DNA of 64,000 nucleotides from Artocarpus heterophyllus. Its lineage: Eukaryota > Streptophyta > Magnoliopsida > Rosales > Moraceae. Every line of letters starts with the position of its first letter. The stretch's first letter is position 1. Both the position numbers and the translations under genes were made by a program. This document shows positions 23,174 through 33,170 of this stretch, piece after piece. Location: contig CM046350.1 of the NCBI GenBank assembly GCA_025403435.1, positions 20,592,324 to 20,656,323 of the forward strand, given 5' to 3'. Under the pieces are notes generated by a model. That model was not told the DNA's origin. It did not search any database and was given only the letters and a program-made list of their open reading frames with translations.

Positions 23174-24871
23174 AGAAACATTTCGCACTCTGCCACTATA
23201 AACACGCAAAGAAATACATACATGCGTGCATTCATAGGTACATGGATACATAGCCATAAAAACATTTCACTTTTGGACTCCATTAGGAGGATTCGCGGAT
23301 TTGGAGTCAATTCTAGTACAATCTGTAACGTTAGATTGGAAAAATCTTAACCCGTTACCCATTCATGAGTCCATTAAGCCAATCCATAAACATTAAATTT
23401 CATAGATTTACATATTTAGTGTACTTTGGAATTCTAAATTTCAGACTTATAGGTCCTTTTTTGCAGTATTCTCATACATTTATTATAAAATAAAAAATTA
23501 TGATAAACATACTATTTTAATAAAAATCAATTTATACAACACAATTGAATTTGAGTGTTCGACAATAAACTAAAAATTGTAGCATTACATTGTATTACAC
23601 GCTAAACAAGGATACATGTACACCCACGTGCATACATGCTACATAGATCATTGAATTCGTAGATTGAAAAAGGTCAATATGCAATGCAATATATAATTTT
23701 TGGATTTACAAATATTTCAATCAAATACCAATACAATCAAACCCAACCTAATCTAACGAATTAAAAGTGACGAAGCTACTTTAGGCCTGGTGTGGGCGGG
23801 TGCAGCGCGCGGGGTTGCCCCCTCAAGATTGTTTATATGCACACACATATATATGTGTATATGTATTTGTGCCAAATATGTATATATATAATTAAAAATT
23901 TTACTTTATTTCCTCAAAAATTTAAAATATTACTGTGAAACAAAGCCTAATTAATGCTTTAAGTACTTGACAACATATTTTCCCCTCAATAATAGGTTGG
24001 ATTATTTATTAAAGTAAGTCTCTCTCTCATTTTCTTAATATTTTTTTCTCACTAGTGTACACAACCTGTTTTAAACAGAAAGTATGCACAATACTTTCTT
24101 GAGTAGAACTATATGTGCAAAATAAGAAAAAAAGTACAACATCTTAGCAAAGTAAAAATAAAATGTTTTTCCAAAAGAATGCGTGATTTTGCATAAAAGA
24201 AAGATTGAGAAAAAAAATTATAAAAAATTTACCGATTCTTAATGTATTACACTTCTTGTTATTATTATTGTGGATAGAGCATTTTTCAGCCTGAATATTG
24301 TGAAAAATCTTTTGCATAATTGAATTGAACGGATATTAAATGCCAATAATATTGGGATGTGCTATAAAGTCTCTGTCGCCGGTTTTCCCACTCTCTCTTG
24401 TTGATTAATGAATGAATGACACTGAACATATGTAGATTGAGAAAGATAACTTCAATGGCCCCAACCAATATAAAAATTTATTATGAACATTTTAGGGCCA
24501 CGACAACTGTAGTATTTGATAATTATTTATTTGGATTAAATTTGGGTTTTAGTTATTAGCTTCGCCTAACTATAATTCCCGGCTTGGTTTGGACCAAACA
24601 TATTGATCAGGTTTCGCAGATTAGGGGTGAAACCTTCAGGTCCCTATACTATTATGAATCATGATCATGATCAAGTGTATAGAAGTTTATAACGTGCCAA
24701 AGATGACTATCACCTAGACGTACACCACGATGTGATTAGGGACAGGGAAAAAAAAAAGACGGAAACAAAGAGATTCGATGTAAGTGGTGTTGCATCACTG
24801 CAATTATTGGCGATACTAGCTTAGGTTAATGGTGGCATATAGCACACATGATTCAGTGCTACATATATACC

Positions 24872-24877
<6 letters not shown>

Positions 24878-24906
<29 letters not shown>
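24878..24906. repeat. (TA)n microsatellite
   Basis: Perfect alternating TA tract of about 14 units. Confidence 0.9.
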
Positions 24907-24907
<1 letters not shown>

Positions 24908-25099
24908 TCTCTAGATGTAAATTGTGATATAGTTAACTTTTCACGCGAAGTCGTATGTACTTCCATTTGTATAATCATCACAATGCCAATAATGTCATTA
25001 TGTCAACCAAGTTAGGCGTTTTGGAAACTTTTGGCGATAGGATATCGAATCAAAAATCTATAGTGCTTCACGAAAAACACATTTCAGTCCCTCTGTATA

Positions 25100-25109
<10 letters not shown>

Positions 25110-25134
<25 letters not shown>
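25110..25134. repeat. (TG)n/(TA)n compound microsatellite
   Basis: A short TG tract runs directly into about 12 TA units. Confidence 0.85.
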
Positions 25135-25140
<6 letters not shown>

Positions 25141-25239
25141 CTGAGGTAAGTCTCCGACCACCGTCGAGGGAGGCATGCCTGAAAAGACTACGCGTAATTT
25201 ACGCATTGTAAGACACGAGAGAGCCCACTGCCAAGCTAG

Positions 25240-25278
25240 CTTTATTTTTTATTTTTTATTTTTTATTTTTTATTTTTT
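25240..25278. repeat. (TTTTTA)n microsatellite
   Basis: Several near-perfect units of five or six T plus A, forming a ~40-bp array. Confidence 0.85.
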
Positions 25279-27587
25279 ACCTTCTGGCACACACCATTAC
25301 CGTTACCAATACCCAGTACCGATTTGAACTCAATAATAATATAAAATCGTCCGCACATTAAATGTATCGTATGTATTAAAGCATGGTCCTGGTTCTACTC
25401 CTTTGGACCTTAAGAGGAGACGTACGTAACATGTACAAATTTCTAATCATGTGCTACACCAAGCAGACTTGACAAAAGAAAGGACGCAAATTGTAACATT
25501 TTTATAGCAAGCTAGAATTGTGGCCACTGAATTGACGCATAATTATTTGCTTGTGGCTTGATATCTATATGTGTGTACATGTATACATAAATAAGGGACA
25601 TGCACTTAGAAAGGGTGCCATTGCATGAGAAATAATGTGTTGATCACAAAGAAATCCATTTAGTGTTGTTAGTTGCTGCCAGCATCTAGCATCACCTTTT
25701 TTTTTTTTTTTTTTTCGTTTTATATAACTTTTTAAAATTTGGGGAAAAGAAGGGTTATCCTACATAGTAAAATTGAAAAAAAAAAAAATAATTTCACGAT
25801 GTGGTCGTGGTTATTCTTGGATTAAACTCTATTTGTTGTTTATGTGCTACATCATCATCATCATCATCATCGGTGTCATCGTTGTTGTTCTTGTATTACT
25901 TATATTTCCTGAAGATCTCCCGTTGGAATAAGATCGCCACTAACATTTTTATTAGTTTGATGGTTACTTCTATCGCGGTCACATATATAATTTCACGTGT
26001 AATTAACGGTGAAAACTCTTCTAAGAAGACCAATTTATGTTTGATTTTGTCCCTTCAAAATAAATAGCAATTAGAAACTTTTACACATCGGAAGACCCTC
26101 CAATTATAAGTTAGTTTTCAAAGAGTATAAAAAAAGTGAAAAGTATTTTGGATTGCCTAATGGCCATCACCTTAGTGTTTATATTCCAGGAGATAAGATC
26201 CCATATGAATTTGAGATTGGATTACGCTTAGATTTGGGCTATCATCTAGCTTGCATTCTCGGCTGCTTATCTTCTTTCAATTGATTTGTCGAACGAAAGA
26301 GAGCTACTAATACGACACATGTACCGTGATTTTCGGAATTGATTCTTATCTTTAGGCCTTTCATAATCAAATAGCATCTCTTAAGAGAAATGCCTTTGGA
26401 TTGATTTATGACGAGAATAGAACTTTTCTTTTTCTTTTTGAGAGAATACCACGTGACTTTTTTTTAGAATACCAAATATATTTTTTATAGTATCATATTA
26501 AGATAACGACAATAATTATTAGAGAAAATTAGGTAAATGACTTCTTTTTGACCATCTTTTTAAATCAATGGTCAAAATTTTTAAAAATTAAAGAAATGAT
26601 AGAACTTTTTAAAAATTAAAGAAATGACCATTTTTTAAACTAGTAGATCGTTGATAGACGCTAGTATATATTTGATTCATATTAATAATAAATTGGTATA
26701 TCATTAATCTATTAATGATTTATGATAAGTTCCAAAAGGGGTCATAAAATTAAACCTTGCCAAAATTATGTAGTCGTTATTGATTTTAAATGCAGGAAAG
26801 GGTCATTCTCGCAGAGAATTAGTTTTAATAAATAAGTTATTAATTTTTATAATTAAATTGGAGGGTTTTTGAATCTAATCAACGAAACTACTAAATTAAA
26901 TAAAATACAAGAAAATAAATATAATTGGAGAAGATATATTCTAAATGTTGATAACAATGATTATGAAACTGGTTAAAGAATCATTCTCCATCACTAGACA
27001 CTAACTATGCACTTAATCACAGGGTTAGTCCTTATTTTCTATAAAAACTACCAACCATAGATAATAACAAGCTCTGCCATCCTAATCTTTCCTTACTGTG
27101 TCGTTACATAAACAAGCTTTTTATTTAATCTCTTACTAAATAACTTTAAATAGGCTCTCTAAATTTAACCTCACCGAAGCATTAAGATGAGAAAGATTGG
27201 TTGATACAAGCAACAAACATATAAGCTTGGTTCATTTAACCTGGGTTATATTCTAAATGTAATCATATAAAAACTTGACCATAATCGATGACCGCAATTT
27301 ACTACTTAAATTAGAAAAACAAGATAATTACGAATAAAAAATTCTAATCTAGTAAAGATAATTCTCATGTCCTATTTAGTTGCCCACCCCAAGTAAAACA
27401 AGAAAATAATCATGAACAACAATTATGTATTTGATTAAAAATTGAAAATAATTTTGAAAATATCAATTATATAGTCATATTTTGGGTTTCAAAATCACCC
27501 TTAACCACAATTTAAATTAGCCTAACCTAATTGAAAATAACAACAAAAATGAAATTAACAACATTAGGAGTTCAAGAGAATGAATGA

Positions 27588-28140
27588 AAAGAAGAAATGA
27601 TATGGTCTTCAAGAATTTCTATACAGATGATTTCTTAAAAGTCACCCTTTGTGTCTCTCTTCCTCTCTTCTTTTCCTCTCCTTTTGCTGAGAATTTCAAG
27701 TAAAAATGGTGTCTTATTGTGCTGTAAGATGATGTATTTATAGGTTTGCAAGATTAGGGTTGAAATGGGATGTTTGGAGCACTTTTCGACCAAAAATTGG
27801 TTTAGAATGTGTTCCTTCATGCTGTGGCTTCGATTCCCACATTGCAACCTGTGTAAAACTCGCCTAGCTTGGATTTTGCCCTTGCCTAGCACTACGGTGC
27901 CTCTTGGTGGCCACACATGCATTATGGCACCCAGGGCCGGTGCTGCAAAGCCCAAGCCTTGGGTTTTTGACCTATTTCGCTTCGTTTCGCATGCCACGAT
28001 GCCTAAACTTCATGTTGCATCGCCCGATGAACATAGTAATGTAGAAATGTAATTTTTTATGCTTTTAATCCATAGTTCCATTCTCTTTACACCTTTTGCC
28101 TCAAAATACTAACCAAAAAAAAAAAAAAAAACACGACAAC
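27588..28140 (-). repeat. LTR-like dispersed repeat, copy A
   Basis: About 550 bp is repeated in direct orientation at 29318-29862 with moderate divergence. Read on the minus strand it has a TATA-like CCTATAAATACATC at ~27731-27745 followed by leader-like AG-rich sequence, and its GC-richer middle (27830-28010) gives open frames on both strands that I do not recognise. The texture suggests an LTR or non-autonomous retroelement end, but no TG...CA ends or primer site were established. Confidence 0.55.
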
Positions 28141-28182
28141 TGAGAAAGTACCAAAGAAAACATAAATAAAGTGATAGAAAAA

Positions 28183-28270
28183 TAATGTAAAACTAAGCAT
28201 TATCAATTTATCATTTGACAAACCAATAAATAATGTAAAATTAAGCATTATCTATTTACCATTTGACAAC
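28183..28270. repeat. 44-bp tandem duplication next to CACTA element
   Basis: 28183-28226 and 28227-28270 are two near-identical 44-bp units containing 'aataatgtaaaa' and 'tttgacaa'. The CACTA foldback element begins two bases after the second unit. Confidence 0.8.
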
Positions 28271-28272
28271 CA

Positions 28273-28799
28273 CACTACAAGAAAAACTTCATTTAACGAC
28301 ATATTATTTACGACATGTAATTTTTGAATGTCATTGAAAAGTACATACAACGACATCTCCAACAAACATATCTTTAATGACATTTAAAACAATAATTAAC
28401 GGCATCTATATTGATGCCATATTAAAGGTCTCCTTTTAACGGTAATAGTTTAGTGGCGTTAAATTATTTAATGACAAGTTAGAGATGTCGTCAAAGCCTT
28501 AGAGATTCTACGACACCTCTTATAGATGACATCTTGACCAATATTGTCTACAAGGGGTGTCGTAGAATCTTCAAGGCTTTGACGACATCTCCTACTTATC
28601 TTTAAATAATTTAATGACACTAAACTATTGTCGTTGAAAGGAGAGTTTTAATACGACATCTATATAGATGTCGTTAATTATTGTTTCAAATGTCTTTTAC
28701 GACATCTTTGTTAGAAATGTCGTTTATGTACATTTCAACGACATTCAAAAACTACATGTCGTAAATAATATGTCGTTAAATGTAGTTTTTCTTGTAGTG
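28273..28799. mobile_element. CACTA-type foldback MITE, 527 bp
   Basis: The element starts CACTACAAGAAAAAC and ends with the inverse (GTTTTTCTTGTAGTG as TTTTTCTTGTAGTG), the termini of CACTA/EnSpm transposons. It is flanked by the 3-bp target duplication CCA (28270-28272 and 28800-28802), as expected for the superfamily. The two halves are near-complete inverted repeats meeting around 28536, with recurring 'cgacat' motifs, so the whole RNA could fold into one long hairpin. It has no transposase and must rely on an autonomous relative. Confidence 0.9.
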
Positions 28800-29317
28800 C
28801 CAATAAATTATTGAGTAAATAAATTACCAAGTTAATCAATGATAATCTACAAATCAATTTATCATTGATGTACTAACGTAGATTATTGATGTATTGCATA
28901 GATTCTGTATATCATTGAGTACGTCAATAAATCATCCATGTAAAAAAAGGACCATTTCCATAATTTTTAAAATTTCGATCATTTACTAAAAAAAGTTAAA
29001 AAAGAGCTATTTATCGCAAATTCCTAATTATTAATAATTGTTTGTATCTTACGATGATACTGGGGGGTACATTATTGATATCCTATTATGATATTTTGTA
29101 GTCGTTGGTAGAAGACCACCAGCATCTTGCCACGATACTTTATGGTTATAGGATGGAGACTGCTAATATCTTACTAGATAGTTAGAAGTAGTTTGTCATG
29201 ATACTAAAAATTTTGGCAAATCCAACCGTTCGTTGTGACATGGACGGTCACAGGTCATAATACTAGAAAAAAAACACAATTTCAACTTCCAAAAAAAAAA
29301 AAAAAAAAGCAACAATA

Positions 29318-29862
29318 TAAAGAAGAAACAATATGCTCTTCAAGAATCTCTACGTAGATGATCTCCTAAGCCATCCTTTGTGTCTCTATTCCTTTTCTTT
29401 TACTGAGAATTTCTAATGAAAACAGTGTCTTATTGTGCTCTAAGATGCTGTATTTATACGTTTCAAGATTAGCGTTGAAACAGAAAAGTTTGAAGCCTTT
29501 TTATACCAAAAATCAGGTTAGAACGTGTTCTTAGATGCCTCGGCTTTGATTCCTATGCTGCAACCCATGTAAAACTCGCCTAGCTTGGATTTTTCCCTTG
29601 TCCAACGCTGTGGCTCCTCTTGGTGGCCAGATGGGTATTGTGTCTCCCAAGGCTGGCACTGCAGTGCCCAAGCCTTGGGTTTTTGGCCAATTTCGCTTCG
29701 TTTTGCAGGCCATGATGCCCAAACTTTGCTGTGATGCCCAAACTTTGTGCTGCGTTGTTTGACGAACATAGTAACGTGGAAATATAATATTTTTTAATGC
29801 TTCTAAGTCCATAGTTTCATGCTCTTTTCATTAAAAAAAAAAAAAAACACTATAAAAACATA
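29318..29862 (-). repeat. LTR-like dispersed repeat, copy B
   Basis: Partner of 27588-28140 in the same orientation. It matches through the 'tcaagaat' start, the TATA-like region (~29446-29460), the GC-richer middle and the poly-A-rich end near 29833. It is bounded on the left by an A run at 29291-29308 and on the right by the truncated LINE remnant, so it may have landed in or replaced part of that LINE. Confidence 0.55.
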
Positions 29863-29924
29863 AGAAAACCAAGAAAGAAACAAAAAAAATATATTATCTT
29901 AAATATTATTCCAAGTTAATTCTA

Positions 29925-30445
29925 ACCCAACAAACCCAAGATCTTCTAATTCGCATTCTTCAAAAGTATCACCAAATTGCTGCATACTAGAATATATCTT
30001 GTCACTCCCTTCAATCTTCTCCAAAGGGAACAACACCTCAGTGAAATCCCCCTAAGCATCCACAGTAGAGAAAAGAGATCCTTTAGCTGCTTAACCAAGG
30101 TCCACAAACGACCTCTTTGACTTGAATAGGGCCATAGACCTCAGTAAAATGCTATGAACCCGTTGTGGGGTTAGAAACAAAGCATCAATGTGTGGACGCA
30201 AGAAGCTCTTAACCTCGACATCTACCTCATTATTCCACATGATAATCAGTCTGCCATTTCCACCTAAGTAATCCACATGTATTTCATTACTGAAACCTAC
30301 TCTTGACTTCGTAATATCGGCTAGGTGCCATGCAACCTGGTCTTAACATTAAAACAATAAAGGGGCAAAACTACGAATAATCATATCTAGCTTATCTATT
30401 AGACAGGGTCCGCAAATCCCTACGCATTCCAACATAGGAGACTCA
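29925..30445 (-). pseudogene. L1-type LINE ORF2 remnant: endonuclease domain
   Basis: On the minus strand a broken frame opens at about 30445 with MSLLCWNA, resembling the standard plant LINE ORF2 start. It continues through GGNGRLIIMWNNEVDVEV (~30220-30270), HFTEVYGP (~30130), GDFTEVLFPLEKIEG (~30005-30050) and CELEDLGFVG...TWNN (~29930-29960). These are the ordered blocks of an apurinic/apyrimidinic-type LINE endonuclease; GDF is followed by Thr where Asn is usual. Stops and frameshifts separate the blocks. The reverse transcriptase that should follow is missing: coding similarity ends near 29925, shortly before dispersed repeat copy B. Confidence 0.75.
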
Positions 30446-30449
30446 TTAG

Positions 30450-31910
30450 GCTTGGCAGGGCTGCTCCATAATCTCTGCCAATTATTCCAAGTTAGTAACA
30501 TCACCAAGAACCACCCGTTGTTTCTTATCCAACTCCTTCCAAGTGCTGCTGCTAACACTCTTCCATTTGAAGACCTCATTCTCCTTAATGTTAGGAGTTG
30601 AATTTAAAACGAGGCCTCCTCTCTTAACAGAGCATTTTTTTCCCTTTTTTTTCTAAGTCCACAATCATCTATTTCAACCGAGAAGGTAGAAGAATCATAG
30701 CCCAAAGCCTCTAGTTGCCCACTATCGCTGCTTACAACCTTGAAGTCAAACTATCCTCCACATTCACATGATATAAGGATGAGGATGTCCTTTCTACAAG
30801 TCCCTCCTCGTGCAAAATATTCTTACATGAAAAGGAAACTTTGAAATTAGCCCTATGCAATATCACATAACTAGGCTCGTGATTTTTAGTAACATTAAAC
30901 TTAGAATTATTAGCATTAACCACACCTTTTGACCCCACCATCATAACAGTTGTAGGATCATTAGTCAAGTCCACATCACATAGCATAGAGCCCGAAAGGG
31001 TTGTCGATTTTTCAATCAAGGAGTTACTCAAATTTATAAATTCCCAAAGAAAAAGAGAGATTGACTTACAAGAATAATGTCACCCTCCGGATCTGACCTA
31101 AATCCCTAAGAATCTCGACAAACAATATCCTAAAAAGGTTGGAGAGGTGATTTCAAACACTACCCTACCATCATCTCACTAGCCCCCAGAAAGCCATAAT
31201 ACTCACCAGTTCTTCCTCCTTGTCACTACTTGGAAGCTTTCGATCCCCAAAGGTGCCTGAATCCCGTAAACCACTGCTGATGTTGAAAGAATTCCGTTAA
31301 GAATCGCCTCTAAGCCCACTCTTATACTCCTTCCTCAGAGCTTTAAACCAACCACTGTACGGTAACTTAGAGAGATTTGTTATTATTGAAACCCCTTCTA
31401 CCAGACACTCCTTTGTGCTATGCCTAAACATGTCCCAGTAGTAAAAAAAAAAAAGAAAAAAGAAAAAATTAGGCTACTTTTCATAACGTAAATCTATCCA
31501 AGCCAGCTATCTTTGATTCTTTAGATGATCACTATCATGCCAGTAAAAGGGCGGTAATATCCAAGATAACCCAAACATGCACAAACTATCCCATGTAACG
31601 CCCATTATGGTTTGTTTGAACAGTCACAATACTGCCAATAATGTCTCCAACTCACTCTCCGACTTGTTGAAGTCTCCCATTAAGAGGAAGCCCCTGAAGT
31701 TGGACCTAAAACTTTGTATAACAAAAGTATTCACTTTTCGCCTCGCCATGCCACCAATCTTGACCAACTTGGGGACCACCAACGCACGATCGAAACTCAA
31801 AGGGTTCCAATTCCAAAACTGTCTCTATCCCTTACATTCTCGAAGGAGAAGAGAAAAAAATCTTTGGAAACTTCTCACGCATCAACCCTCTTTACCCTCC
31901 ATACATTAAT
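30450..31910 (-). pseudogene. Probable LINE ORF1 region, degenerate
   Basis: Immediately upstream of the endonuclease remnant on the same strand is GC-richer sequence with several broken frames, including 99 codons at 30732-31031. Its position and length fit the ORF1 (often DUF4283 plus zinc knuckle) of a plant L1 element. I did not find a convincing zinc knuckle, and the assignment rests mainly on context. Plus-strand frames at 31577-32067 are probably antisense shadows. Confidence 0.4.
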
Positions 31911-32067
31911 CATGGTTGATTGGAAAAAAACTCTTATTGTACTCTTACCCTCAACTCCATCACAAACTGTGGAGTTTGAATTCCTTACACATCTTGATAA
32001 CATATATTTGTCATTTTTGATCATTTTGTGTGAGGATCTTTTTGTGATAAGAAATAAAAAAGAATAA

Positions 32068-33170
32068 ATTACACTAGCATCTCCTTTGTTTGACCTAAAT
32101 TACAGTAACACTCCTGAATCAAAACTAATCACACTGATACCCCTGACTTCTAAAAAAAATTTTAGAGAGACCCCTTTTGTTAGTTGACCATGAGAGTTGA
32201 CAATTGGTTAACTGTTACTTTTGTTTAAAATGACAAAATTGTCCCTCCAACCATCAAAAAATGTTTTCAGCTATTGGATGAATTAAGCTAAAATGTCATT
32301 TTTTATAAATTAATATTTTTAAATATTTTAAGACTAACTAAATCCTATTAATAGTTAATTGTCATCTAAATACTTTATTGTTTATAAAAGTTTAAAAATT
32401 ATAACAAAATTTACAAATAAAAAAATAGATATTTTTGTGAAAAATTAAAATTCAAATATGAAAATAAAAAATTAAAATAAATACAACACAAATTAAAAAA
32501 AAAACAAAAAACAAGAAAAACCTATTCTCTCACCCAATCTCTCTCTCTCTCTCTCTTAGTCTCTCTTGATTTGGGGTGGGGAATGCCGATGGTAGGGGGC
32601 ACCGAGGATAGGTGCTCGACGGAGTGGGAGGGCAATAGGAAAGGAGCTTGACAGGTGCGATGTCATTTCCGGGGGTGGACGGACAGAGTGAGTGGGTAGT
32701 CTTAGCTGAGGGGTGTCAAAGAGGGCTTGGCTACAACGATGGCGCCATTAGCTTGGGGGAAGGGGCGTGGGCCGCAAAGGCTAGGTCACTAGGACAAGGG
32801 CGTGGCACATGGAGGAGAAAGGCGCTATAAACTAGTCTGCTTGAGGGACGAAGTTCGGGGGAAGGGACGAGGTGATAGGGCCATTTAGAGGGAGAGCCGT
32901 GACGGCTCCGAGAAGCTAGACAGCCATAGGAGGCTAGGCGAGGAAGGGTGCCAGGTGTGGTGGCTAGGCTTAGGTTGGTGGTTGGTGGGGGAAGTGAACT
33001 TAGGGATTTTTTTATTCAATTACAAATAAGAAGTATGACCGAGATTTGATGTTATTAGATTAATGCTAATATTCAATAGGGTATTTTGTTCATGTTTTAT
33101 TTAAAATTAACAAAGACAAGTTTAGGGGTGTTAATGTAATTAGCTTTGATCAAATAGGTTTTAGTGTAAT
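32068..33170. mobile_element. Possible TIR element with GC-rich interior
   Basis: The left end begins ATTACACTA and contains ATTACAGTAACACTCCT. The right end, reversed, begins ATTACACTA and contains ATTACATTAACACCCCT at the same distance, and further inside both have AAAATG...AAAAT...CCCT phrases. The interior holds a CT microsatellite (32537-32557) and, at 32570-33000, an island much richer in G than anything nearby. This layout recalls gene-fragment-carrying Mutator-like elements, but no captured gene was recognised and no target duplication was confirmed. Confidence 0.45.
32537..32557. repeat. (TC)n microsatellite
   Basis: Perfect TC tract of about ten units at the AT-rich/GC-rich boundary of the possible TIR element. 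Confidence 0.85.

Larger units (their letters stand above)
21334..26518. other. AT-rich intergenic DNA, no supported gene
   Basis: No frame here has a recognisable domain. Simple repeats include ATT units near 23142-23171, TA near 24878-24906 and 25110-25134, TTTTTA units at 25240-25278 and ATC units near 25851-25871. A short inverted pair (GGCCATT...AATGGCC) lies at ~22112-22133. The 88-codon frame at 25801-26067 crosses the ATC repeat and looks like chance. Confidence 0.6.
26519..29036. mobile_element. Possible DNA transposon with ~80-bp imperfect terminal inverted repeats
   Basis: The left end (26519-26605) and the reverse complement of the right end (~28950-29036) share a series of blocks in the same order: ATTAG, TAAAT, TCTTTTT, AAATTTTTAAAAATTA and GAAATG. 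Both lie in AT-rich DNA, so some similarity is cheap, but the collinearity over ~80 bases is notable. No transposase was seen and no clear target duplication could be fixed. Inside are an LTR-like repeat and the CACTA element at 28273-28799. A Mutator-like origin is only a guess. Confidence 0.35.

Noticed and set aside
27635..28052. Overlapping frames of 120 and 95 codons on both strands
   Set aside because: Both fall in the dispersed LTR-like repeat, diverge in copy B at 29518-29812 and show no domain.
32648..32830. 60-codon frame in GC-rich island
   Set aside because: Open only because the segment is GC-rich; no domain, no splice context.
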